Shown here: in pieces, positions 54,637 through 63,538 of the stretch
Numbering within the stretch: the stretch's first letter is position 1
How the letters are laid out: each line of letters opens with the position of its first letter
NCBI RefSeq assembly: GCF_037094685.1
Contig: NZ_CP146614.1
Coordinates: forward strand, 434,001 to 498,000
Reading direction: 5' to 3'
DNA from: Massilia sp. METH4
Lineage (GTDB): Bacteria; Pseudomonadota; Gammaproteobacteria; Burkholderiales; Burkholderiaceae_D
DNA: 64,000 bases
The notes under the pieces: model-generated
Seen by the model: the letters and a program-made list of their open reading frames with translations, nothing else
What the model was told of the DNA's origin: nothing
The model's database searches: none
Translations under genes and position numbers: made by a program

Positions 54637-55650
54637 ATGAATTTCGTAGGCACGCCAGTAGTAGGAATTGATGTCAGCAAAAGCAAACTGGATATAGCGT
54701 TGCTAAAGAATGGGAAGCTCAAGAGCAAAGTGCTTCCGAACAACAGGGACGGTTACGCAGAGCTGATAAAGTGGTTGAAGAATCAGGATGTTACGCTCGA
54801 TGCGGTCCATATTTGCATGGAATCGACAGGCGTGTACAGCGAGCCTGTTGCCCTGGCATTGAGCGACATGGGCATGAAGGTCAGCGTCGTCAATCCTGCC
54901 AGCATCAAAGGATTTGGCCAGAGTCTAATCATCCGAAACAAAAACGACAAAGCTGATGCAACTCTCATTGCGCGATACTGCGCAGCGATGAGCCCAGCGC
55001 TTTGGCAGGCCCCTTCGCACGAGCAGCGGCAATTGAGGGCTTGGAACGAGCATCTGGCATCGTTGAAAGACATTCGACAGCAACAGGCCAATCGTATCGA
55101 AGCACTTGAGTTTGCAAACCAGACCGAGGTGGCAGCTCACGCCAAGACGCACTTGGATTGGCTGGACAAACAAATCAAGCAGCTGGAGAACGATATCGAT
55201 GATCACATCGATCGGCATCCGGATCTCCGGCACGATGCTGAGCTGATTGAGTCGATCCCAGGCCTTGGCCGCGGGACCGCGGCCAAGGTACTTGGTCGTG
55301 TGGGGAACCTGCGGCGCTTCGGCAGCGCCAAGGAACTGGCGGCCTACATTGGGGTGACGCCACGCCAGAGGCAATCAGGCAGCTCGGTGAGGGGTAGGAC
55401 TACCATTACCAGAATGGGCTGTCGCGACCTGCGGGCAGCCCTATACATGCCAGCACTTACAGCGATCAGAAAGAACCCGCTGTTAAGGGAATTTGCAAAC
55501 CGGCTGCAGTCAACAGGCATGGCTAAGATGGCTGTCATCGCTGCCGTCATGCGCAAGCTCGTGCACCAGATGTACGGCGTCGTCCGCTCAGGAAAGCCAT
55601 TTGACCCGAATCACATGGGCAAAAGGCTTGCGGGTGAACACGGTATCTGA
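54637..55650 (+). CDS. IS110 family transposase (DEDD)
   Basis: The 337-residue product has the RuvC-like DEDD domain at the N terminus: GIDVSKSKLDIAL, ICMESTGVY and KNDKADATLIARYC carry the acidic residues. The C-terminal Transposase_20 region has SIPGLGRGTAAKVLGRVG and the Ser catalytic region GRTTITRMGCRDLRAALY. It looks intact. ATG 54637 with GAGGG upstream is preferred. The element lies in the region shared by fkpB and radC. Confidence 0.94.
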   Translation: MNFVGTPVVGIDVSKSKLDIALLKNGKLKSKVLPNNRDGYAELIKWLKNQDVTLDAVHICMESTGVYSEPVALALSDMGMKVSVVNPASIKGFGQSLIIRNKNDKADATLIARYCAAMSPALWQAPSHEQRQLRAWNEHLASLKDIRQQQANRIEALEFANQTEVAAHAKTHLDWLDKQIKQLENDIDDHIDRHPDLRHDAELIESIPGLGRGTAAKVLGRVGNLRRFGSAKELAAYIGVTPRQRQSGSSVRGRTTITRMGCRDLRAALYMPALTAIRKNPLLREFANRLQSTGMAKMAVIAAVMRKLVHQMYGVVRSGKPFDPNHMGKRLAGEHGI

Positions 55651-55662
55651 CCCCATGACACG

Positions 55663-55696
55663 AGCCCGGGCGTAATTGGCACGCGGGCTTTATTTC
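55663..55696 (+). terminator. Possible terminator after the IS110 transposase
   Basis: AGCCCG pairs with CGGGCT around an A/T-containing loop and TTTATTT follows. It may instead belong to the IS right end, which is not defined. Confidence 0.5.
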
Positions 55697-55760
55697 ATAT
55701 CAGCATGGCCGGCAGTGGCGGCTTTCATAATGGCGATCCGACCACAGCCATGGAGGCGGC

Positions 55761-56435
55761 ATGAGCATCTCTGACTGGCCCGTTCACCGGCGCCCGCGCG
55801 AACGGCTGATCCGCGAAGGCGCGCAGGCATTGTCGGATGCCGAATTGCTGGCCGTGTTCCTGCGCGTGGGGGTGCGCGGCAAGAACGCCGTCGACCTCGC
55901 GCACGACATGGTGCGGCACTTCGGCTCCCTGCATGCGCTGCTGCGCGCCAGCCTGAAGGATTTTACGGAGGTGCCGGGCCTGGGCCCGGCGAAATATGCG
56001 CAACTGAACGCCGTGATCGAGCTGGCGCGGCGGGCGATCGGCGACGAGATGCTGTCCGGCGAATCGATGTGCTCGCCACAGGCCGCCAAGGATTACCTGC
56101 GCCTCGCGATGGCCGGGCGGCCCTATGAATCCTTCCACGTGCTGTTCCTGGACGTGCGCAACCGCCTGATCGCCGCCCGCGAACTGTTCCGCGGAACGCT
56201 CACGCACACGAGCGTCTATCCACGCGAAGTGGTGCGCGAGGCGCTGGCGCGCAATGCCGCCAGCGTGATGCTGGCCCATAACCATCCATCCGGCCTGCCC
56301 GATCCCAGCGAGGCCGACGTACTGCTCACCCGCTCGCTCGTGCAGGCGCTGGCCCTCGTCGACATTCGCATCCTGGACCATTTTGTTGTGGCAGGGCATC
56401 GGGTTCATTCTTTCGCGGAAAACGGCCAGATTTGA
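55761..56435 (+). CDS. radC: RadC family protein (JAMM domain)
   Basis: The 224-residue protein has an N-terminal helix-hairpin-helix region ([20 protein letters not shown]) and a C-terminal JAMM/MPN+ metal domain with HNHPSG followed by Asp after a short gap. The old DNA-repair name is unproven; the family may be DNA-associated metalloproteins. It lies upstream of rpmB, as in most proteobacteria. Confidence 0.94.
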   Translation: MSISDWPVHRRPRERLIREGAQALSDAELLAVFLRVGVRGKNAVDLAHDMVRHFGSLHALLRASLKDFTEVPGLGPAKYAQLNAVIELARRAIGDEMLSGESMCSPQAAKDYLRLAMAGRPYESFHVLFLDVRNRLIAARELFRGTLTHTSVYPREVVREALARNAASVMLAHNHPSGLPDPSEADVLLTRSLVQALALVDIRILDHFVVAGHRVHSFAENGQI

Positions 56436-56574
56436 CAATCACCTCCCTGCCCCGCCGGGCGTTTACCGTTAGATATCAAGGACTTCGGCGGCATGCTTCA
56501 TGTCACGGGTGGGCGCTCGTTGCAAATGTTAAATTTTATCGCGTGCTTGAGACACAATTGTTTTTCACAAGTGA

Positions 56575-56603
56575 TTGATAAACCTGAGGTTTTTGGATAC
56601 ACT
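56575..56603 (+). promoter_or_regulatory. Promoter of rpmB-rpmG
   Basis: TTGATA (56575-56580; 5 of 6) and TACACT (56598-56603) are separated by exactly 17 bp, with a start near 56610 and a 34-base leader. Confidence 0.7.
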
Positions 56604-56643
56604 CCTGTTTTTCCAATTTTGGAAGTTATCTTAGGAGTGCAAC

Positions 56644-56880
56644 ATGGCACGTGTATGCCAAGTCACTGGGAAGAAGCCGATGGTCGGCAACAACGTTTCC
56701 CACGCAAACAACAAAACGAAGCGTCGTTTCCTGCCGAACCTGCAGAATCGCCGCATCTTTGTTGAATCGGAAAACCGCTGGGTCTCCCTGCGTCTGTCCA
56801 ACGCCGGTCTGCGCGTGATCGACAAGGTCGGCATCGACGCCGTCCTGGCCGACATGCGCGCTCGTGGCGAAAAAGTCTAA
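56644..56880 (+). CDS. rpmB: 50S ribosomal protein L28
   Basis: The 78-residue basic protein matches L28: [20 protein letters not shown] at the start and [16 protein letters not shown] in the middle. AGGAGTGCAAC precedes the ATG. It is followed 12 bp downstream by rpmG. Confidence 0.97.
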   Translation: MARVCQVTGKKPMVGNNVSHANNKTKRRFLPNLQNRRIFVESENRWVSLRLSNAGLRVIDKVGIDAVLADMRARGEKV

Positions 56881-56892
56881 TAGGGAGCTATC

Positions 56893-57060
56893 ATGGCAAA
56901 AACTGGCCGCGACAAAATCAAGCTGGAATCGACCGCTGGTACGGGTCACTTCTACACCACGACCAAGAACAAGCGCACGATGCCTGGCAAAATGGAGATC
57001 ATGAAGTTCGATCCCAAGGCACGCAAGCACGTGACGTACAAGGAAACGAAGATCAAGTAA
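56893..57060 (+). CDS. rpmG: 50S ribosomal protein L33
   Basis: The 55-residue product reads [20 protein letters not shown] to the end KETKIK and matches L33. It lacks the paired Cys of the zinc-ribbon form, so it is the zinc-free type. AGGGAGCT precedes the ATG. It is too short for many gene callers. Confidence 0.96.
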   Translation: MAKTGRDKIKLESTAGTGHFYTTTKNKRTMPGKMEIMKFDPKARKHVTYKETKIK

Positions 57061-57079
57061 TTGATCCTCGCTCCATCAA

Positions 57080-57107
57080 GAAAGCCGCTCTCGAGCGGCT
57101 TTTTTGT
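57080..57107 (+). terminator. Rho-independent terminator of rpmB-rpmG
   Basis: AAGCCGCT and AGCGGCTT pair around CTCG and a six-T run follows. Confidence 0.95.
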
Positions 57108-57396
57108 TGCCTGGACAGGATGGAGCGGCAGCATGGCTGCCCAATTTCCACGACGTTCCCTGACCGAATAATTTCCCGAAACCGGGCATCAGACCCCAAT
57201 TTCTGGAAACAGTCCTGCCGGCATGGTGCGCACGACGCGGCGGCGCGAGGCCCCGACATTGCCTGCCGTGGCACGGTCGGATGTCGCGTAGGTACAACAG
57301 GGACAGTCCCCGAATTTTTACAACAGCTTTCCAGCGCGGAATGTTGCCCGAGGATCGGGGTCCGACCCCGGTGCTGGGAAATGTTCCAAAAGAGAA
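57108..57396. other. Intergenic region with diverged R1-like repeats
   Basis: No gene is supported. Two repeat-like sequences are visible: about 57168-57210 (ATTTCCCGAAACCGGGCATC, then AGACCCC and TTTCTGGAAAC) and about 57351-57387 (GGGGTCCGACCCC, GGTGCTGGGAAATGTTCC). They share the GGAAATNTTCC centre and GGTC-GACCCC core with the variant at 22915-22935. Confidence 0.55.
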
Positions 57397-57426
57397 ACCA
57401 AAACGGTCCCGAAGGGCCGTTTTGGT
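57397..57426 (-). terminator. Terminator hairpin beyond the desaturase gene
   Basis: ACCAAAACGGTCCC and GGGCCGTTTTGGT pair around GAA with one bulge. On the minus strand T-rich sequence follows (TTTCTCTTTTGG), ending the desaturase transcript. Confidence 0.75.
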
Positions 57427-57442
57427 GAGGTGACGCGGGGGG

Positions 57443-58639
57443 TTACGCGTAGCTGCGCAGCCGCAGCGAGAAATCTTGCAGCGCCTTGATGCCGGAGGCT
57501 TCGGCGCGCTGGCACCAGTCCTGCAGCTTGTGCACCAGCTCTTCGCGGCTGAAGTGCGAGCGTTCCCAGATCACGCCGAGTTCGACGCGCATATTGTGCA
57601 TCGTCTCGAGGGCCTTGCTGTGCTGGAACAGCTCGACCAGGTGTTCCTTCTGCGCCGCTTCCAGCTTGGCCGGTTCGCGCTGCATCAGCTTGCGGGCCGA
57701 CTTCAGGAAGCCGGACTCCAGCTGCGCCTTGTGCTTCAGGTGCTCCACTTCCTCGTCCCACGCATGCTTGACCGACTTGGCGTACTTGGCCATCACGTCG
57801 TAGCGGTTGGCGATCACGGCTTGCAGCGTTTCGATGTCCGCATTCAGCTTGCCGGGCGCGAACTTCGGCTTCGGCGGCAGTTTCTTCACTTTCGCCAGGC
57901 CCACCATTTCCATCATGCGGATATAGCCCCAGCCGATGTCGAACTCGTACCACTTGGACGACAGCTTGGCCGACGTCGCATACGTATGGTGGTTGTTGTG
58001 CAGCTCTTCACCGCCGATGATGATGCCCCACGGAATGATGTTAGTGGCTGCATCCGAGCAGTCGAAGTTGCGGTAGCCCCAGTAGTGGCCGATGCCGTTG
58101 ATGATGCCGGCGGCAGTGACGGGAATCCACAGCATCTGCACGGCCCACACCGTCAGGCCCTTCGCACCGAACAGCATGATGTTCAGGATCAGCAGCAGCG
58201 CCACGCCCTGCCAGCTGTACTTCGTGTACAGGTTGCGCTCGATCCAGTCGTCCGGCGTGCCGTGACCGTACTTGTCCAGCGTTTCCTGGTTCTTGGTTTC
58301 CGCGCGGTACAGCTCTGCGCCTTCCCAGAACACTTTCTTGATGCCCTTGGTGACCGGGCTGTGCGGATCTTCCTCGGTATCGCATTTCGCGTGGTGCTTG
58401 CGGTGCACGGCCGCCCACTGCTTCGTTACCTGGCCGGTAGTCAGCCACAGCCAGAAGCGGAAGAAGTGACTCGGAATCGCGTGCAGATCCAGCGCGCGGT
58501 GCGCCTGGTGACGGTGCAGGTAGATCGTGACGGCCGCGATCGTGATGTGGGTGACGATCAGCGTATAGATGACGGTTTGCCAGTTAGACAGACCAGTGAT
58601 GCCATGCGTCAGGAAGTCCAAAACAGCGTTCAAGCTCAA
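57443..58639 (-). CDS. Acyl-CoA-type fatty acid desaturase
   Basis: The 398-residue di-iron membrane enzyme has the three His boxes of front-end/stearoyl desaturases: HRHQAH near residue 42, HRKHH near residue 79 and HNNHH near residue 217. There are about four membrane segments. It probably introduces a double bond into membrane acyl chains. The C-terminal part (about residues 255-398) is a long, charged helical extension not needed for the core fold. It is preceded by no partner gene. Confidence 0.92.
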   Translation of the reverse strand: MSLNAVLDFLTHGITGLSNWQTVIYTLIVTHITIAAVTIYLHRHQAHRALDLHAIPSHFFRFWLWLTTGQVTKQWAAVHRKHHAKCDTEEDPHSPVTKGIKKVFWEGAELYRAETKNQETLDKYGHGTPDDWIERNLYTKYSWQGVALLLILNIMLFGAKGLTVWAVQMLWIPVTAAGIINGIGHYWGYRNFDCSDAATNIIPWGIIIGGEELHNNHHTYATSAKLSSKWYEFDIGWGYIRMMEMVGLAKVKKLPPKPKFAPGKLNADIETLQAVIANRYDVMAKYAKSVKHAWDEEVEHLKHKAQLESGFLKSARKLMQREPAKLEAAQKEHLVELFQHSKALETMHNMRVELGVIWERSHFSREELVHKLQDWCQRAEASGIKALQDFSLRLRSYA

Positions 58640-58740
58640 TCCATTCTCTTAAATGATTTCCAAGCGCGCGGAAATCTTGCGCAACGCCAGCAGACGTTAC
58701 CATCCATTGTACGCGGATTCGTCCATGACATGCGCACCGA

Positions 58741-60057
58741 TTACCGAACGTCATGTGGTATTTCCGGGACCGGCAACTGGCCGATGATCCGCATCTCGCG
58801 CTGCGGGAACGGCACCGATATCCGATGGTCTTTCAATGCTTTCCAGATTGCGCGATTGACATCGGACGTGACACCGCCGCGGCCGTTTTCCGGGTCGTTG
58901 ATCCAGAAACCCACCTGCAATTCCAGGCCGTCCGCCCCGAAGTTCAACAAGGTGGCGCCCGGCGGGCGGGATTTCAATACCCGCGGCACCGATGCCGCCG
59001 CTTCTTCCAGCAACTTCAGCGCGAAATCAAGGTCCGTGTCATAAGCCACCGACACCTTGGTACCGATCCACACTTCCTTGTTCGACAAGGTGGTGTTCTG
59101 CACCGGGCTCGAGACGAACATTTCGTTCGGCACGATGGACTCCACGCCGTCCAGCCCCTGCAGCACGGTGTAGCGCGTGTTGATGCGCGCCACCCGGCCA
59201 CTGAACTTGTCGACGGTGATCATGTCGCCGATCTGCAGGCTGCGGTCGAGCAGGATGATGAAACCGGAAACATAGTTGCTGGCGATCTTCTGCAAGCCGA
59301 GACCGAGGCCGACGCCGAGCGCGCCGCCGAACACGGACAGCACGGTGAGGTCGATGCCCACCAGGTTCAGGCTGAACAGCACGGCAAACACGATCAGCAG
59401 CGCCCGCCCGATCCGCGCCAGCACCACGCGCACATTGCCGTGCAGCGTATCGACGCCCATCAGGCGCTCTTCCAGCGCCGCGCCGGCCCACATGGCAAGC
59501 ACGAGCGTGACCACCACCGAGACGAGTCCCTGCAGGATTTCCGCGATCGTCACCCTGCTCTTGCCAAGGTGCAGCTCCCGGTGATCCAGGTAGCGATAGA
59601 TATCGTCCCAATAACCGGTGATGTACAGCGCGAACGCCACCCATACCAGCAGCTGGAAGATCTTTTCGAACGTGAGCATCGCCGCGCCGATCTGGCCGTG
59701 GCGGGCAAACACCCGCCGCAGCAGGTAGAACGTGAAGCGGATCACCGCCAGCGAGCCCCAGATGGGCAGCGCCACCTTCAGCAGGTTCACGTGGTACCAG
59801 CGCTGCAACACGATCTGCGACAGCCACAGCAGGCAGACGATCGCCAGCGGCCCGACCACGCGGGCAAAACTTTCCACGCCGAAGCGCGCCACGCCGGTGC
59901 GCTCGGCGCGCTGCGCCAGCCGCGCGAGCACGAAGCGCGACAGCGTCCAGCCCAGCCCGACGGACAGCGCGAGCGCGCCCAGCTGCCACATCAGTCCCGG
60001 ATCGCGCAGGTCGCCCAGCAGGTCGTTCCACAGCGCCGACAGCGGAATCTGCTTCAT
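58741..60057 (-). CDS. Small-conductance mechanosensitive ion channel (MscS family)
   Basis: The 438-residue protein has about six membrane segments. The pore helix and beta domain are marked by GGALGVGLGLGLQKIASNYVS and ILLDRSLQIGDMITVD, with a C-terminal vestibule domain. It opens on membrane tension to release osmolytes. It is longer at the N terminus than E. coli MscS. The start overlaps the methyltransferase stop (TGATG), so the two are coupled. Confidence 0.93.
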   Translation of the reverse strand: MKQIPLSALWNDLLGDLRDPGLMWQLGALALSVGLGWTLSRFVLARLAQRAERTGVARFGVESFARVVGPLAIVCLLWLSQIVLQRWYHVNLLKVALPIWGSLAVIRFTFYLLRRVFARHGQIGAAMLTFEKIFQLLVWVAFALYITGYWDDIYRYLDHRELHLGKSRVTIAEILQGLVSVVVTLVLAMWAGAALEERLMGVDTLHGNVRVVLARIGRALLIVFAVLFSLNLVGIDLTVLSVFGGALGVGLGLGLQKIASNYVSGFIILLDRSLQIGDMITVDKFSGRVARINTRYTVLQGLDGVESIVPNEMFVSSPVQNTTLSNKEVWIGTKVSVAYDTDLDFALKLLEEAAASVPRVLKSRPPGATLLNFGADGLELQVGFWINDPENGRGGVTSDVNRAIWKALKDHRISVPFPQREMRIIGQLPVPEIPHDVR

Positions 60058-61355
60058 CAGGCCTCGTCTTCCGTGTCTTCCGCCGGCGCCGCCTTCGGCA
60101 TCGGCTTGCGCTCGAACACGGCAGCGAAGAAGCCATCCGTCTGGTGCTTGTGTGGCAGCAGCTTCAGGTAGTCGCCCATTTCCAGGTCGATCTTTTGCTC
60201 GGCCAGCACCTGGTGCATCGGCACCAGCTGGAAGTCGGGGTGGGTGGCGACGAATTCCTGCGCCACGGCGTCGTTTTCCTCGTTCAGCAGGCTGCACGTC
60301 GCATACACGAGGCGGCCGCCGCCCTTCACCAGGCGCGCGGCGCCATCGAGGATCGCTACCTGCTTGGCGTGCATCTCGGCGATCGCCTCGACAGGCTGGC
60401 GCCATTTCACGTCCGGATTGCGGCGCAGCGTGCCCATGCCCGAGCATGGCGCGTCGACCAGCACGCGGTCGATCTTGCCGGCCAGGCGCTTGATCTTCGC
60501 ATCCCGTTCATGGGCGATCGCCACCGGGTGCACGTTCGACAGGCCGGAGCGGGCCAGCCGCGGCTTCAGCTTGGCCAGGCGCTTTTCCGACACGTCGAAC
60601 GCATACAGGCGCCCCGTGTTGCGCATCTGCGCGCCCAGTGCCAGCGTCTTGCCGCCGGCGCCGGCGCAAAAGTCCACCACCATCTCGCCGCGGCGCGCGC
60701 CCAGGATCTGGGCCAGCACCTGGCTGCCTTCGTCCTGCACTTCGATCGCGCCTTCCTTGAACAGCGGCAGGTTCTGCAATGCCGGCTTCTTCAGCACGCG
60801 CAGGCCCAGCGGGGCATACGGCGTGGGGTTGGCGGCGATCGGCGCCTGGGCCAGTTCGGCGATGACCTTGTCGCGGTCCGCCTTCAGCGCGTTGACACGC
60901 AGGTCCAGCGGCGCCGGCGTATTGAGCGCATCGGCCAGTTGCAGCGCCTCGGCTTCGCCGTATTGCGCCACGAGCTTTTCCCACAGCCACAGCGGCATAT
61001 TGGTGCGCAGCGACTTGTGCAGCAGCGAGCGGTCGATGTCCTTCATCCGCTTCAGCCATTCGGTTTCCTCGGCCGTCAGCCCCGGCAGCGCGTCGATGCC
61101 GACGGCGTCTGCCATGCCCAGCAGCATCAGGCGGCGCATCGTGGCGCCACCGTTCGGCTCGGAAAACTCGGTAAAGAAATTCTTGTTACGGAGCACCGCG
61201 TACACGCACTCGGCGATGGCGCCGCGCTCGCGGCCGCCGAGGCGGGGGTGGTCCTTGAAGTAGCGGGACAGGGTCGTGTCCGCCGGCGCGGTAAAGCGCA
61301 AGATCTCGCGCAGCACCTCTTCGGCGCTGGCGAGCACTGCTGGTGGCAATCTCAT
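60057..61355 (-). CDS. RsmB/NOP family rRNA cytosine-C5 methyltransferase
   Basis: The 432-residue product has an N-terminal NusB-like helical region, then a SAM-binding domain with FCAGAGGKTLALGAQM. The catalytic loops are DAPCSGMGTLRRNPD and VYATCSLLNEEN, each with the conserved Cys. It methylates a cytosine of rRNA or tRNA; the target is uncertain because it is not the canonical rsmB-fmt context. It is 18 bp downstream of purN. Confidence 0.9.
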   Translation of the reverse strand: MRLPPAVLASAEEVLREILRFTAPADTTLSRYFKDHPRLGGRERGAIAECVYAVLRNKNFFTEFSEPNGGATMRRLMLLGMADAVGIDALPGLTAEETEWLKRMKDIDRSLLHKSLRTNMPLWLWEKLVAQYGEAEALQLADALNTPAPLDLRVNALKADRDKVIAELAQAPIAANPTPYAPLGLRVLKKPALQNLPLFKEGAIEVQDEGSQVLAQILGARRGEMVVDFCAGAGGKTLALGAQMRNTGRLYAFDVSEKRLAKLKPRLARSGLSNVHPVAIAHERDAKIKRLAGKIDRVLVDAPCSGMGTLRRNPDVKWRQPVEAIAEMHAKQVAILDGAARLVKGGGRLVYATCSLLNEENDAVAQEFVATHPDFQLVPMHQVLAEQKIDLEMGDYLKLLPHKHQTDGFFAAVFERKPMPKAAPAEDTEDEA

Positions 61356-61373
61356 GGGAATCCTGGTGATGAA

Positions 61374-62009
61374 TTAGTTCGGCAACGCTGCCGATGGATG
61401 CGGGCGATGCGGCCCGTACACCTGGCCGTTCTCGACAATCAGTTTATCTTCGACGAACCAGCGGATGGCGCGCGGGTACAGCACGTGTTCCTGCACCAGC
61501 AGGCGGCCCGCCAGGGTCTCCGGCGTGTCGCCGGGCAGTACCGGCACCGACACCTGGTCCACCACGGGGCCATGGTCCAGCTCGGCGGTGACGAAGTGGA
61601 CGGTGGCGCCATGTTCGGCATGGCCCGCGGCCAGTGCTGCCTCGTGCGTGTGCAAGCCCGGGAACAGCGGCAGCAGCGACGGGTGGATGTTCAGCATGCG
61701 GCCTGCGTAATGTTCCACGAAGGCGGGCGTGAGGATGCGCATGAACCCGGCCAGCACCACCAGATCCGGCGCGAACCGGTCGATGACGGCCTGCAGCGCG
61801 GCATCGAATGCCTCGCGGCTCGGGTATTCCTTGTTCGGCACGACGGCCGTGGGAATGCCGCGCGCGGCGGCAAATTCCAGGCCCTTCGCGTCGGCACGGT
61901 TGCTGATGACGGCGGCGATCCGCGCCGGCCACTGCTCCGCTTCGGCGGCGCGGACGACGGCTTCCATATTGCTGCCGCGGCCCGAAATGAGGATGACGAT
62001 ATTTTTCAT
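61374..62009 (-). CDS. purN: Phosphoribosylglycinamide formyltransferase
   Basis: The 211-residue enzyme uses 10-formyl-THF to formylate GAR in purine synthesis. It shows ILISGRGSNMEAVV at the start, NIHPSLLPLFPGLHTH with the catalytic Asn/His, and FVTAELDHGPVV with the catalytic Asp. ATG 62009 is the family-typical start; an in-frame ATG at 62018 is a close alternative. Confidence 0.95.
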   Translation of the reverse strand: MKNIVILISGRGSNMEAVVRAAEAEQWPARIAAVISNRADAKGLEFAAARGIPTAVVPNKEYPSREAFDAALQAVIDRFAPDLVVLAGFMRILTPAFVEHYAGRMLNIHPSLLPLFPGLHTHEAALAAGHAEHGATVHFVTAELDHGPVVDQVSVPVLPGDTPETLAGRLLVQEHVLYPRAIRWFVEDKLIVENGQVYGPHRPHPSAALPN

Positions 62010-62067
62010 GGCCGACATTGTACCCGCAGCCGCAGAGCGGACCAACGGGCCGCGGGCCGGCCGGGCC

Positions 62068-62466
62068 TTATTCGAACGAATAAAAGACGCGGAACGGCAC
62101 CTTCTTCTCGGCCCACCAGTCGGCGGCGTCGCGGAATACGTCAAGCAGGGTTTCACGCGCTTCGCGGTCGAATTTCTGGGTATTGGGCAGTTGTTCCAGC
62201 ACGATCACGAAGCCAGGTTGCGTGCCGGCATGGAACAGCGTTTCCGTCAGCGTGGTGCGCAGCGCATCGAAATTCTTGCCGCAGGGCTTGGGAAACCTGA
62301 ACGATTCGGCGATGATGCCCAGCACTTGCTGCTTCGTCTGGCCGGCATGGCAATGCGCATACAAAAAATGCTGGCCCAGGCGGCCGGCCTCCTCTTGCAG
62401 TTCAGCGATCCTAAATGCCCTGATGGACTGAACGAGGTTGGGCGGCACGGTTAAGAACAAACTCAT
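62068..62466 (-). CDS. Barstar family protein
   Basis: The 132-residue acidic product has the barstar-like core FPKPCGKNFDALRTTLTE near residue 58 and a C-terminal DVFRDAADWWAEK helix. Barstar is the inhibitor of the secreted RNase barnase. No ribonuclease gene is adjacent, so it may neutralise a toxin encoded elsewhere or have another role. ATG 62466 with GAGGGA upstream is chosen. A strong promoter is just upstream. Confidence 0.85.
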   Translation of the reverse strand: MSLFLTVPPNLVQSIRAFRIAELQEEAGRLGQHFLYAHCHAGQTKQQVLGIIAESFRFPKPCGKNFDALRTTLTETLFHAGTQPGFVIVLEQLPNTQKFDREARETLLDVFRDAADWWAEKKVPFRVFYSFE

Positions 62467-62502
62467 TTTTCCCTCAAAATCGACCTGTTGTACGGTATGT
62501 GT

Positions 62503-62531
62503 TTTATATTGAAGGCACCTATACAAGGCAA
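62503..62531 (-). promoter_or_regulatory. Promoter of the barstar gene
   Basis: On the minus strand TTGCCT (62526-62531) and TATAAA (62503-62508) are separated by 17 bp. The start would lie near 62496, giving a leader of about 30 bases. Confidence 0.75.
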
Positions 62532-62911
62532 GCCGACCAGTGCAATACACGTGGCGCGGCATGCCGCTGCACCGGCAGCGCTAGTCGCGTTTCTCTCCGT
62601 CAATTCGATCCCTAGAGTGTAAGGGTAACGTGTTGTACAGCATGAATCAACTTTAATGTGGCAGTGCGCGCAAGATTTGTTAAAAACCGGTCATTTTCAG
62701 CGCGATTTAAGATGCCTTGCTGACAATGCGCGCCCTGCTCCATTGGCCTTTCCCTGACGCGGCCGCTGCATCGCCGCCCTGCCCAACGGGTTACATTTTG
62801 TTGCCATAAGCCCAGATTTCAGTCGCGCGCCGGCGTTACCATTGAATCGGATAATTCATATTTTCCCGTTCCATACAGATAAAAAGACAATCACCTGACG
62901 AGGTACCTCAA
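62532..62911. other. Intergenic region before the glycine-zipper gene
   Basis: This 380-bp stretch lies between divergent genes. It should contain the promoter of the downstream gene, perhaps TTACCA followed after 17 bp by TATTTT near 62835-62865, but this is weak. No protein or RNA gene was recognised. The A/T content rises close to the start of the gene. Confidence 0.5.
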
Positions 62912-63430
62912 ATGAAGCTGCAAGCTCAGTTGCCAATGAAACTCATGGTGTCGGCCATGCTGCTCGGTTCCCTGCCGGCCGTGCAGGCAGCCGATTTCGA
63001 AGACTACGCCCGTGTCGTGCGCGTGACGCCGCAGGTCGAGCGGATCAATCGCCCGCAGCAGGAATGCCGCACGGAGTACGTGCAGGTCCAGCAACCGCAG
63101 CAGCGCGGCGTGGGCGGCTCCATCGTCGGCGGCATCGCCGGCGCGCTGCTGGGCAGCCAGGTCGGCAGCGGCAGCGGCCGCACCGCGGCGGCTGCCGCCG
63201 GTGCGATCGCCGGTGCCGTGGTGGGCGACCGTGTCGAAAACCAGAACGCGGCGCCGGGCGGCGTGCAGGAACAGGCCGTGAAGCAGTGCCGCACCGTCGA
63301 CCGCTGGGAATCGCGCACGACCGGCTATGAAGTCGTGTACGACTACCGCGGCCGCAACTACACCAGCTATATGTCGGAAGACCCGGGCGAGCGCGTGCGC
63401 CTGCGCGTTTCCGTCGAACCGATCCAGTAA
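62912..63430 (+). CDS. Glycine-zipper 2TM domain protein, exported
   Basis: The 172-residue product has a signal peptide ending PAVQAAD. A glycine zipper (GGSIVGGIAGALLGSQVGSG and AGAIAGAVVGD) follows, of the Rick_17kDa/2TM type. The C-terminal part resembles the SlyB/17-kDa antigen and YMGG family tail with SRTTGYEVVYDYRGR. It is probably periplasmic or outer-membrane-associated in envelope integrity. It lacks a lipobox Cys. GACGAGG precedes the ATG. Confidence 0.85.
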   Translation: MKLQAQLPMKLMVSAMLLGSLPAVQAADFEDYARVVRVTPQVERINRPQQECRTEYVQVQQPQQRGVGGSIVGGIAGALLGSQVGSGSGRTAAAAAGAIAGAVVGDRVENQNAAPGGVQEQAVKQCRTVDRWESRTTGYEVVYDYRGRNYTSYMSEDPGERVRLRVSVEPIQ

Positions 63431-63447
63431 ATCGTTTCGATCCCGTC

Positions 63448-63475
63448 AAACTGCCGGCCCCCGGGCCGGCAGTTT
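63448..63475 (+). terminator. Strong hairpin after the glycine-zipper gene
   Basis: AAACTGCCGGCCC pairs perfectly with GGGCCGGCAGTTT around CC. The T-run is short (TTT), but the stem is strong enough for a likely terminator. Confidence 0.8.
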
Positions 63476-63538
63476 GCATTTGCACGCTTGCTACCGGGCA
63501 AAGCGGCGCGGGATAATGAGGCTCCTTCGGAATCCACC

